The notes below the pieces were generated by a model. It had not been told where the DNA came from, did not search any database, and saw only the letters and a list, made by a program, of their open reading frames with translations. From the NCBI RefSeq assembly GCF_933775445.1, contig NC_065878.1:2068001-2132000 (forward strand): 64,000 nucleotides of DNA. The letters are read 5' to 3'. Position numbers and translations under genes: made by a program. The DNA is from Argentina anserina (taxonomy: Eukaryota > Streptophyta > Magnoliopsida > Rosales > Rosaceae). Shown one piece after another: positions 21,969 to 33,255 of the stretch (positions are counted from its first letter, which is position 1; each line of letters opens with the position of its first letter).

Positions 21969-22152
21969 TGATGCAGGATGAAATAATTGTGTATTATTGA
22001 ATGATATGGTGGCCTATATATAGGCATTACAAAACCACAATCCCGTAGGATTCGGAGTCCTAATCTATTACGGAGATGCTAATCTATCTCCTAACAGGAA
22101 ACCTATTAGGCTAAGACACACATAAGGGTAGAATAGTAATTCTCCCGGAACA
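21969..22152 (-). repeat. 5' LTR of the young copia
   Basis: 184 bp, TG...CA, differing from the left LTR at two bases. The CTGCG duplication follows at 22153-22157. Confidence 0.95.
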
Positions 22153-22157
22153 CTGCG

Positions 22158-22502
22158 AAAGTTTTTTATTTTTTATGTCGGAGTGTGAATTTCACATCGT
22201 ATATTTCTAAATTTCTGCTTGTATGAAATTATTCCGCCAAATCGACAAGCTTCCTTACCTCTTCCGCTTTATCTAGATCAACATTGAGATGATGCCTTAT
22301 TGAGTGGATTTGAAGTTTTCAATGCTCCCTAAGATCCTAATTAGATTGGGTCGTCCTTTAATTAGACTTGATTTCACCTCACTTAGATCGACCTTGAAGA
22401 GAGTTTACCTTTTAAGAGACTTGCACAAACAAATTGTGTCGTCTCCTTTTCCGTTAATTCCCAAACTAAAATCATTGTCCAAAAGTTTTCCCCATCCAAA
22501 TC
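22158..22502. other. Short unassigned stretch between two elements
   Basis: About 345 bp of AT-rich sequence with no recognisable gene or repeat structure. It lies between the copia TSD and the hAT TSD. Confidence 0.4.
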
Positions 22503-23172
22503 CCCATAGTTAGAGGTGGCAAATGGGCTGAAAATCCCGAGCCTAGCACATGCCCGGTCCGTTAAAATTCGGCTCGTACGACCTGAGCCTGTTATTGTAA
22601 TGGGCCAAGTTGAGCCGAGACATTTTAGCTCATGAGCCCGTTTTGAGCCCAACACGACCCAGACACAATAAATTCATGGGCCGACCCATTAACACATAAT
22701 TTTATATAAATATTTAAATAATTATCATTATTAAAGTTGAATATTAGAACTTTTAAATTAAAATTTCTTGTTTATTTCATTATTTTAACTATAATATTTC
22801 ACAAATATTATCAAAGTAGTGAAGAAAACATCTTTGTTTTGACATAATATTTAGAAATAAGATTATGAAATATGTTGTAGTATTTTATTTATTTTACTAT
22901 TCTAAATAGTTATATAAAATAAATATTTTAATTACATAATATTTTTTATTCAAATTATGTCTTATAATGCTAATGGGCCGGGCTAGCCTGCTTTTTGGCC
23001 AGGCACATGGCCGATATAAATTTGGGTCATGGGCTGGGCTGAGCTTGATGTTTAAGCAAATAGGCCGGCTCGAGTCCGGTATGATAAATAAATGTGCCGA
23101 CTTGAGCACGACACGAGCACAGTTTTAGCCCGCTTGACTGGCCTGACCAGCCTGTTTGCCTCTACCCATAGT
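22503..23172. mobile_element. Non-autonomous hAT element (654 bp) with 8-bp TSD
   Basis: The element occupies 22511-23164. It starts TAGAGGTGGCAAA, and the reverse complement of its right end is TAGAGGCAAACAGG. A perfect 8-bp duplication CCCATAGT lies at 22503-22510 and 23165-23172. The subterminal regions are rich in GGGC/GCCC words (GGGCCGGGCT, GAGCCCG), and the centre is AT-rich without a coding frame. The 8-bp TSD and ends identify the hAT superfamily. Confidence 0.9.
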
Positions 23173-24033
23173 ATATCATTAGAAAATTGGTGGTAAACCT
23201 TATAAACAAAGTTACCCTGATAAATCATGACATACTATCGTGTTACTCTCCTCTTTTTTTTTATGTATACATGCAAAATGAATATGATTATTGTGCTGAA
23301 AGAGAATCCAAAGCTTTGGTTTTGGCCTTTATGGTACTGTAGGCTACTAGTATATAGCCCTATCACACAAATGATTCCTGTTTAAATTGTGTGCGCCGAA
23401 CTTACGTCGTCATTTTGTGCCTCGTGCCAAAATTACGATCTCAAAGTCGTCCGCCGTCGTCGGGTCATGGTTTCACACAGTTTTATTGGAAAATTTTTCC
23501 GTTGGATATTAAATGAAAAAATTTGACCCACTTAGAAATGGGCCTCTAAATTTAAACCTGACCCAGACAACCAAAAATCCACAATTTCAGAAACCAAAGA
23601 AGCCCGGTGTTTGGAGTGATGATGGTTCAATAACGTTCAAAGTTCGCTAAAATTCTGAAACTCAATTACAATGGGATGCAGATTTAGGGGTATAAAAAAT
23701 TGTATTTGAGTACAGAAAAGGTCTTTGATTCTCGGTGGTGTTCACTATTAATGTTGTCTATAATTTACGGAAACAACATACATAAACACTTATTGGTAAC
23801 AAGATCAAATTCAATCATATAGAAATACCGTTCCATCTATAAGTTGACGATGATGGTAGAAGGGTATGTACTGACTGTATTTGGCCTTACTGGTGTACTT
23901 TCCTCTATTAATTTGAAGGTCGTATTGACATTTGATATAAAAACAATAATATAAGAATACCATAAACATACGAGTTGAAGATGTGTTAAAATAAAAAAGA
24001 GTTTCTTATATATTTGAGTGACCTACCCTGATT
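23173..24033. other. Intergenic AT-rich DNA
   Basis: No gene, RNA or repeat boundary could be supported. Confidence 0.4.
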
Positions 24034-24954
24034 AACATTAACACCATTGTTATGCAGAGGTCTCTAGGTTTTCTCTCTCAAAAAAAACTAGCGGCCGTCA
24101 GATTGGTGAGTGTGCTTGTTCGGCGGCCACCACAAGTCCGGTTTTGGCCTTTGGCTATCTCGGTGTGGTTGGTTTGATGCTGGATGGGTGTTTGAAAGTG
24201 ATGGTCTGCATCTAACAAATGGTTGTGGGGGTTAGTGGTGCCATTTTTCTTGGGATTTGGGTTTAAGAGCGAGGGATTGGTGGTTTGTAGGGGCTATTGT
24301 ACTGGATTGCATGCGCAACGCGGACGGTCGGGTTGTTGTGGTCGTTGGGGGTGCTGACGTGTTGCCATGAACTGGTTTGGTTTCAGTGGGTGGTGGATCG
24401 AGTCTGGGGTGGTTCTTCTCCGCCGTTCTTGGTGCTCTATGACGGTTTCCACCCTCTAGGCGACAAGTCGGAATGGTGGTAGAGAAGGGGATGGCTGGAA
24501 GACATGGGTGCCGACACAGTGGTAGTCCTGCCTCCTACAACTTTTGTTTTTTGATTTGGACCTAGCAATGTTTGGGCCTGCGTCTATAGTTTTTTTTTTT
24601 TTTTTTTTTTTTCAGTTTTTAGCTAGGTCTACTATTAGGCTTAGAACATTTGTCTTAGTTTTAGGCATTAGCCTCTAATTAAGATTTTATTGTGGCAAAT
24701 AAGTGGTAAGGTTTGTCCTACCAAGTAGTGGGTACCGGCTTCTTTGATTCCTTGGTGACTTTATTTGTGCCTCTCCTCAGAGATTTAACATATGAATAGT
24801 TAGAGCTCTAATATAGGATTTTAATTGTTCTGCACATTTCAAATTCAATCGTGGCCTGCGAGGACAGAATGTGTTTATGTTGTTTCATACATTTCCTATA
24901 ATTAATAAATGCCTTGTGTTGATTCTAAAATAAATAAAAAACATTAACACCATT
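24034..24954 (+). mobile_element. LINE-like insertion with 15-bp TSD
   Basis: The insert 24049-24939 is flanked by a perfect 15-bp duplication AACATTAACACCATT (24034-24048 and 24940-24954). It ends in an A-rich tail (TAAAATAAATAAAA) after sequence resembling plant L1 3' ends (AATAAATGCCTTGTGTTGATTCT). A GT-rich stretch and a run of 23 T (24590-24612) lie inside. The long TSD and A-rich 3' end point to target-primed insertion of a 5'-truncated LINE. No reverse transcriptase remains, so the family is uncertain. Confidence 0.75.
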
Positions 24955-25719
24955 TTTATTGGAATATCGGCTATCGATAAAGTGCAAAATGAAATCAAAC
25001 TAAAAACAAAGAGGTCTTATGTGCAATACTCAAAATTGTGAAGACTATGATGGAAAACTTTTTGGATTTCATCGTATTTTTAGAGTGTGCATAGATCGAG
25101 ACCCTTTTTATATTGTCAGGAAACAACTCAATTAATGGGATTGAGTTTAAATTCCGACTGCACTAATTTGATTATATATCTCCATAATCTTGTCAATCAA
25201 GATCTACAATGTATTCCATTATATATATATTTGTCAGGTCCGTAAACATATCATATATGTTTAATATGCATAATTACTCGCACTCTTCTTATTCTGCCCT
25301 TGTGCATAAGTTATTAATTATACTTTTTTTTAGAAAGAAAAAGTAATATCTAGCCCATTCTAGCTAACACAAGGTGGTTGCGAAGATTGGTTCTCATATG
25401 GTAGATAGGGTATTAGTAACGTAACACTATTGCGTTGTTTTTAAATGTGGAAAATAACAATGTGGTTGTTGGTTCTTACGGTTAAAAGGATCAGTAACAA
25501 GGTTGTTATACCCTATTGTGTGTCTTTATCACCAAACAAACGGCACTCGATCAGCTCATTCTTCTCTAGCTACTATAAAACATTCCCGCCATTCACGGCT
25601 TGTTTTGAACCTTTCCATACTCACTCCGATTCGATTTGATTTGGTTACGTTCCTTGAAATCAATATCTGCTTAGTTAACAACACCGTTGTAGACATTTTG
25701 ATCACAAAAATTAGCAAGC
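24955..25719 (+). promoter_or_regulatory. Upstream region of the Ca2+-ATPase gene
   Basis: A TATA-like ACTATAAAAC at about 25571-25580 lies roughly 145 bp before the first ATG and is a plausible core promoter. The rest is AT-rich and shows no gene. Confidence 0.4.
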
Positions 25720-28700
25720 ATGAGGTCCCGGATGGAGGACTACTTGAGAAAAAACTTCGACGTCGAACCAAAACGACCCTCCAACGAGGCCCTGAGACGC
25801 TGGAGAGATGCCGTCTCCGTCGTCAAGAACCCTCGCCGCCGCTTCCGCATGGTCGCCGATCTCGCCAAGCGCGCCGAAGACGAGAAAAAGCGCAAGAAAC
25901 TCCAGGTATCATTCCATTCTTCATCATCATAGGGATCACACTTCATCGTCGATCGATCTTTTTTCAGTTTACATCTCTTGCTTTTTCCCGATGTATGTAT
26001 CACATTGTCAATCGGGTTCGGTGTGATAAACGAACACTGTGATACATAAGAGAATGGATCATTGTTATGTAAACTGAGAGAGAGATGTGATGTTGATGTA
26101 TGCAATCGTTGTCCATATATATCAACATTTCTGGATATGCATGATCGATATCGAGATTGCCTATATCCGTAGGTGTTAGCGTTTGCTCCGATACGTTATC
26201 GGAAAGTTATCAGTGATGAGAGAAAATAAATATAAAACCGGAAAAAATATACAAACATTATCTTACCTTTTGCAAAATATGCATTTTGGTGTCTCACGTT
26301 TCATCTACTATCTAATATTGGTGTCTGGCTCTGTTACCTCCATAACAGAGACTGCAACGTCATGAAAATTGAAGGACATTTTGGTCCATTAATGTCAGTT
26401 CCCAAATTTTCAGTTCGTATTTGACCTCTCTCTCCTCTCGTCTCTGTGAAGCTTTGCCGGAAATTGGGATTTGAGGGCAGAATGGAAGATGATGATGATT
26501 TCAGGAAACCGGATGGTGATATGTAAATCTTTTATCAGCTGCTCTATGTAAACTGGGTGCCCAGATTATATTCTCAAGCTTCGAAAAAGCTTATTGTGAA
26601 CCCAGAAAAACAAAAAGAACATTCATTCTAAAGAATAAAAAGAAAAATAAAAGGGTAAATTGGTCTTTGGATCGTCAAAAACTGTCGGGTGTCAATATCC
26701 GTCTTGGAACTAATGGAGGTAACAGAGCCAGACACCAATATTAGATAGCAGATGAAACGTCAAATACCATTATGAAATATAGATGGGACCTGGTACGATG
26801 ATCCCATCTCATTAATTAGAGAAGTCACTGGACTTTTGTTCTAAATATAAGATATATTGGTGATATTTAAATACATAGACAATATTTTACTTATCGGTTG
26901 AATATGTCGGTCAACGGTTAAATATCTGTCAAACTTTGATATATAAGTGAAATATCGGTCAATTTTTTTCTTCTAATAATTGTTTTTAATTTTTTATATT
27001 TCTTCTCATTTTTTGAATTTTTTTTCATTTTTCATATGTTATTCTAATTTTTTTAAATATATATGATGAATTTCGAGTTTAAATAATCCTTTTAAACACC
27101 TATTTTTATTATTAGATGTCGTTATTGTACTTTAATTGCCAAAAAAAATCATGTATTTTTCTTTTTTAGTTTACTTGGTACCGTTTTTTATAGTTTATTT
27201 GGTACATTTTGAAGTATAATTATACAAATTTTATCGAAAAATAAGCAATTCAATAAAACCGATATATATCGGGGATACTATATCCCCGATATATAAGCGA
27301 TATTTAGATCATTGTTTAGTAGACATGCAAACAACGTCTTACATGCTCAAAATATCGGTACTTTGACGTGTTGGCAATATAAGGACGGTTGGTTATCATT
27401 AAAAATAACAACCTAATAAGTCGAAATTGATGCCAACATGGACGAATATAAAAACTGTGAGTATGGAAGAACTTTTGTTTATTTCACCAGTTATGTTTTA
27501 AATGTTAGACTAGAAAACATTTCCCTTATGGAGAGGTTACTGATGCTAGCTATCAAATAAGTAAACCAGTAGGGAAAATGTTAAGTTTTTTTTTTTTTTT
27601 CAATTTTGAAGGATGAGAGTGATACCTATAATGAAGAGGATTTTACGTCTGCTAAGTGCTAATTAAGAAAAGCCTTTTCTTGGATCAAAGAAGGTTTAGG
27701 TCATGGGGAGGGGAGGAACAAACCAGAGCCGAACTCTTGATGCAAGTGTGGAGGCAAGTGCTCTATATATACACTATAATTGTGACTCATTTGGAGAGAA
27801 AGTGACTTGGATTTGTTGTGGGTAAGCTAATGAATGAAAGAAATCCAATATGTCATCCACTTTTCCTTTTGTTTAGGGTTTGTCAAAGTTAAACAGAATT
27901 TACTGTATCAGAGAAAAATACAATAGCCCTACTATTCCCAACTTTCAAATTATTTTCTTCTGCATACCGCATTTTTTCCCATTTCAATGCATTTTGGTTT
28001 GATATGTAAAAAATGTGAATCAAAATCAATATAATGAAAATTTTCTTCAAGCGATATCGGATTTATGAACTAGAATTCAAGCATGCACTTCTACAGGACT
28101 TGTGGGAAGATGTCTTTTCAGTATTAATGTTTTGAAAGCTCAGTTTTTATATGCAATGAAGACAATTATGAAGAGAAAATTCGTGTATATCAGTACATGT
28201 CTATTTGTAAGTCCCTGTTATCACTTAGCTTTAGAGTCCCATTTGCACATTCCACTGCTTTGGTGGAGATACTGTCTTCAGTCATTGCTTCTTACATGTC
28301 CAATGGCTTCTGAATTGAAGTACATGAATTTGCCTAGGTGTAATTACGGTGACTAGCTAGCTCTGTGTAAATACCACTATTTCAACTCTATTTTGATAGT
28401 TTCAAATCAAAGCTTGTCAAAATATTCCTAGTAGTGCTTAGTTAGGCACTATAAGGATCGATCTTAATCTATTTTTATAGACAATAAGCCTCACTATGCT
28501 CCTATTGATTCTCCAGGAAAAGATACGAGTAGCTCTTTATGTGCAAAAAGCAGCATTGCAGTTCATCGATGGTATTGTCCTTTTCCTTTGTAGTAAATTT
28601 CTTCATTCAGACTTTGCATTCCCTTCTCAACCCTCTGATTTTCTTTGTGTAATACAGCTGGTAAAGAAGTTCGTGGTTACAGTCTTTCCAAAGAAGTTAG

Positions 28701-31700
28701 TGATGCTGGTTTCAGCATTTCACCTGATGAGCTTGCATCAATTGTACGATCCCATAACACCAAGAGTTTGGAAGCCCGAGGGGGAGTAGAAGGACTAGCA
28801 GGAAATTTATCAGTATCCTTGAAAGAAGGTGTGGATTCAAGCAAGATACCTGGTAGGCAGGATGTATATGGCCTAAACCGATTTATGGAGAAGCCTTCCA
28901 AAGGTTTTTGGATGTTCGTTTGGGAAGCCGTACAAGATTTAACACTAATCATCCTTATGGTTTCTGCTGTGGTATCTATTGGCGTCGGCATTGCAACTGA
29001 AGGGTGGCCAAAGGGTATGTATGATGGTTTAGGTATAATACTCAGCATTTTCTTGGTTGTTATGGTCACTGCAGTCAGTGACTACAAGCAGTCTTTGCAA
29101 TTTAAGGAACTGGATAAGGAGAAAAAAAATATAATGATTCAGGTAACTAGAGATGGACGCAGACAGAAGGTCTCTATTTACGATTTGGTGGTTGGAGATC
29201 TCGTTCATCTTTCAATCGGAGACCAAGTTCCAGCTGATGGCCTTCTTATATCAGGCCACAGCTTACAAGTTGATGAATCAAGCTTGTCAGGTGAAAGCGA
29301 ACCAGTGGACATAAATGAAAATAGACCTTTCATTCTCGGAGGAACCAAAGTGCAAGATGGCTCTGGTAAAATGCTAGTTACATCAGTTGGTATGAGGACT
29401 GAATGGGGACAGCTAATGGTTACTTTAAGTGAAGGAGGAGATAATGAGACACCACTGCAGGTGAAACTCAATGGAGTCGCAACCATTATTGGTAAGATTG
29501 GTTTGGCTTTTGCAGTTGTCACATTTGTAGTTCTGACCACAAGGTACTTGGTTAACAAGGGAGTGCACCATAACATCAAGAACTGGTCTATGAATGATGC
29601 ATCGGCACTTTTGAGTTACTTTTCTACTGCAGTTATCATAATAGTTGTTGCTGTTCCAGAGGGGCTTCCTCTGGCAGTGACTCTGAGTCTTGCCTTTGCA
29701 ATGAAAAAGCTAATGGCTGATAAGGCACTTGTGAGACATCTTTCAGCATGCGAGACGATGGGGTCTGCTAATTGTATTTGCACTGACAAGACTGGAACCT
29801 TGACAACAAATCATATGGTGGTGAATAAGATATGGATATGTGATGAATCTCAGACTATAACGAGTGCTCAGAACAAAGATGTATTGAAGTCAGTTTCTGA
29901 AAATGTTCATAACCTCCTTTTGCAGTCTATCTTTCTGAATACAAGCTCAGAGGTAGTAAAAGGGGAAGATGGGAAAAATACTGTAATAGGTACTCCGACA
30001 GAGATGGCTATAGTAGAATTTGGCATGCTTCTGGGAGGTGATTCTAAATCATTTACTGAGGAGTATAAGATACTTATGGTCGAACCATTCAATTCAGTCA
30101 AGAAAAAGATGTCTGTGCAAGTGGCTCTTCCTGGTATTGATATGTGTCGAGCATTCTGCAAAGGAGCTTCTGAAATAGTTTTAGGAATGTGTGAAAAGGT
30201 TGTCAATACTGATGGTGAGGCTATGCCGTTATCCGAGGAGCAGAGAAACAAAATATCTGATGCCATAAATGGCTTTGCTTGTGAAGCTTTAAGAACTCTA
30301 TGCGTAGCTTTCAAGGATATAGAGAACCCTTCTGGTGCAAAAAGTATTCCTGAAAATGGATATACATTAATAGCAGTTGTGGGAATTAAGGATCCTGTGC
30401 GCTCTGGTGTGAGGGAAGCCGTGAAGACGTGTTTAGATGCTGGGATCATTGTGAGGATGGTCACTGGTGATAATATCAATACAGCTAAAGCCATAGCTAA
30501 AGAGTGTGGCATTTTGACAGAAGATGGTTTAGCTATAGAAGGGCCAGATTTCAGAAAAATGAGCGAACAAGAGATGGCAGATATAATCCCAAAAATGCAG
30601 GTTTGAGTTTTTCACTTGATGTAGCAACTTAGCATCTAAGGATTCCTTCTTTTGAAAAAAAATATGGTTTTCAGACAAGGATCTAATTTTTTTTTCTTTG
30701 TGCAGGTGATGGCGCGATCCTTGCCTTCAGATAAGCACACGTTAGTGAAGCAGTTAAGGAATGTGCATCGAGAAGTAGTGGCAGTAACTGGTGATGGGAC
30801 TAATGATGCTCCTGCTTTGCATGAGGCAGACATTGGACTCGCTATGGGTATAGCTGGAACAGAGGTTTGTTACATATCTTTGCACTTATACAATGACTTT
30901 GTCTGATAGTATTGCATGTATAAATGTTTAACTCTTATAAGGGAGCCTTTGAAGCGAACTATTTAATTGAATGTCAACATATTTAGACATCTGCAGACGA
31001 ATCAGTAAGAACGAGGTTTTTCTTCTGCTTCCTTCGCATCAAGTCAATATTACCAGTATCCATGTGACCATGTGCGTTTTACGTAATACAGGAAAATTTC
31101 ATATTAGCTATTCGATCCATTTTTAGGCAGAAATTTCAGCTGTTTCTTCATCATTGACAATGAATATGTTGATATTCTGGTATTCTTACTAAATTTTTAG
31201 GTTAATCCAGAAAGACATAGACAGTTAGATAAGAGCTCATTTTCATACGTTGTACGTGTTTGCTTATAGTCATAAGCAGGGCATAGAGAGAAGATTAATC
31301 AGAGAAAACGCTCTTTACTAGAATACTACAATTGACTCAACATCTTCTCCCTGTTCACAGGTTGCAAAAGAAAATGCTGATGTTATCATAATGGATGACA
31401 ACTTTACAAGTATAGTGAATGTTGCAAGATGGGGCCGTGCAGTTTATATTAATATTCAAAAGTTTGTTCAGTTCCAGTTAACGGTTAACATTGTTGCTCT
31501 TATGCTCAATTTTGTATCAGCATGCGTCTCAGGTTACTTCATAGAACTTCATACATGGACTAATGTTATCTTAAACTCAAATTATTACAGAAATTCTTTG
31601 GTCTTTAACTAATGCACTTTGAAATAACATTCAGGATCGGCTCCTCTCACTGCTGTCCAGATGCTTTGGGTGAACTTGATCATGGATACTCTCGGTGCTC

Positions 31701-32442
31701 TAGCACTGGCTACAGAACCACCACATGATGGCCTTATGAGAAGACCACCAGTTGGAAGGAATACTAATTTCATTACTGGCATCATGTGGAGGAATATTAT
31801 TGGTCAAAGTATCTATCAAATTGCTGTCCTTCTGGTTCTTAATTTCTGTGGGATACGTCTTCTAAAGATCACTGGTTCAAATGCAAGTTCTACTCTCAAG
31901 ACTGTCATATTCAACTGTTTTGTATTTTGCCAGGTACTGTCTACTGGTCTATTGGTTTCTGTCTGCTTGTCCCCGTATCAGATATGTAGTTTCGGTTTAG
32001 TATCATTCGTGCAGTTCTTTTTGCCTGTTTCTTTATATTCATAGGTTGAGAAATAGAGAAACGTATTTATGCTTTGATATTTTCACATTGAATGTTTTAC
32101 CTTTAATAATAATCCAAACTTGCATGTCAGGTATTCAATGAGATTAACAGCCGTGATATGGAGAAAATCAATGTGTTCAGAGGGATGTTTCAAAGTTATA
32201 CTTTCATGACAGTCATGATCTGCACAGTAGCCTTCCAGATCCTAATAGTTGAATTTTTGGGCACATTTGCTCAAACTGTTCCATTGAGCTGGAAGTTGTG
32301 GTTAGCAAGCATCTTGATTGGGGGCGTAAGTTTACTGGTAGCCGTTGTCTTAAAGTGCATTCCTGTCTCAATAAGGAAACATGCTGCTGAGCATCACGGC
32401 GATATACATGAACCTCTCCTCCGTGGCCCCGAGTTGGCATGA
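25720..32442 (+). CDS. Autoinhibited Ca2+-transporting P-type ATPase (ACA4/ACA11-like)
   Basis: Seven exons join in frame: 25720-25905, 28517-28571, 28658-30600, 30706-30864, 31361-31532, 31635-31933 and 32131-32442, giving 1041 residues (1037 from the ATG at 25732). The N-terminus carries the basic, tryptophan-containing calmodulin-binding/autoinhibitory region ([18 protein letters not shown]). M1-M2 span about residues 164-220 and M3-M4 about 360-427, with VPEGLP at 413-418. The phosphorylation site DKTGT starts at D457. The hinge TGDGTNDAP is at about 756-764, and M6 contains [19 protein letters not shown]. The enzyme pumps Ca2+ out of the cytosol, and calmodulin relieves the autoinhibition. 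Sequence resemblance is closest to the ACA4/ACA11 group, reported at the vacuolar membrane; location here is inference. The second ATG matches the usual family start better. All motifs are intact. Confidence 0.95.
26275..26775. repeat. Inverted-repeat element (MITE-like) in intron 1 of the Ca2+-ATPase gene
   Basis: The left arm at about 26282-26342 and the right arm at about 26713-26775 are inverted copies of about 55-60 bp with few mismatches. They share TATCTAATATTGGTGTCTGG and CTCTGTTACCTCCAT in inverse orientation. The roughly 370-bp interior has no convincing gene. No clear target-site duplication was found, so the superfamily is open. Confidence 0.7.
26834..27314. repeat. ATATCGG-rich inverted-repeat relic in intron 1 of the Ca2+-ATPase gene
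   Basis: The left end (TCTAAATATAAGATATATTGGTGATAT) and the reverse complement of the right end (TCTAAATATCGCTTATATATCGGGGATAT) align over about 28 bp. The interior repeats ATATCGGTC- and CCCCGATATA-type words. The composition and TCTAAAT ends resemble the element at 59925-61031. Without a target-site duplication the boundaries are approximate. Confidence 0.5.
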
Positions 32443-33068
32443 AGCAACAAGATGAATACTTCTGAAGGACCTTGGAAGGAATATCTCACATTTCATGCGA
32501 TGTTTACATAGCGATTTTCTACACCAGTGTCACAGCATTTTGGTTAGAAATTGATAGGTCAGCTGGAAATTGATCTTGTATTTTTTTTTTTCATTTTGGT
32601 GATAATCATTAGCAATTTACTGATACACTTTAATTAGCTGGGAATATTTTATTGAACCAGGAATTTGCAGAATCTGTTTTCTGGTTGAAATTTATATGTT
32701 CTGCTCTCATTTTTTATATATTCAGTATTGATAATGTTCCGTCTTAACCTCTACATTTGTGGACAGTGATGTGCACAGTTCAACACACAATCCATATTGA
32801 TTCTCATTCTTTACTCCTTAGTGCAGGTTTTTGAGGAAGAAAAGTACTCCAGGTCCATAAGTTTCTGTAGTTTCTTTTTTATTTTATTTCGAAAGGACAA
32901 GTGTATATAGTCTTGATCTCATAATGCTTTTTCTGCACTATACTAATTGCTTAAACAAATACATGAAAGTTTGGTGGTATAAATTTAAGAATGATTTTTG
33001 CTATTAGACATATCAGGGAAGACATGAATATTTTAAGTGCCGAAAGAAAATCACCTGGACTGCTGACA
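32443..33068 (+). other. 3' UTR and intergenic region after the Ca2+-ATPase gene
   Basis: AT-rich and non-coding. It holds the expected 3' untranslated region of the Ca2+-ATPase gene and the spacer before the MADS duplication; no further gene was seen. Confidence 0.4.
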
Positions 33069-33255
33069 TGTAGTAGTACTGGCAGTAAAAAAGGACCTGA
33101 TTATATTGAATAAGCAATCAGAAAACGTGCCTTAGAAGTTTTTGAACTTTGCATGCATATTACTGGATTTCAATTTACATGGGGCAATCTATAACGAGAG
33201 ATTACATAGTGATAGAACTATGTTAGAATTTGAATAAAAAAAATTCAATTTGTTC

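Larger units (their letters stand above)
14775..22157 (-). mobile_element. Young full-length Ty1/copia retrotransposon with TSD CTGCG
   Basis: The two LTRs (14780-14963 and 21969-22152) are 184 bp each, with TG...CA ends. They differ at only two positions (one A/T, one T/C). The element is bounded by a perfect duplication CTGCG at 14775-14779 and 22153-22157. The coding strand is -, so the 5' LTR is the right one. In transcription order the parts are 5' LTR, GC-rich leader, gag (21169-20102), a spacer of about 960 bp, pol (19137-15151), a purine tract next to the 3' LTR, and the 3' LTR. With about 1.1 % LTR divergence the insertion is recent. Pol carries one in-frame stop, so this copy is probably not autonomous. 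Confidence 0.95.

Noticed and set aside
21577..21971. Ala/Gly/Arg-rich frames in the copia leader
   Set aside because: Shadows of a GCG/GGC-rich block in the 5' leader of the retrotransposon; overlapping in several frames with no domain.
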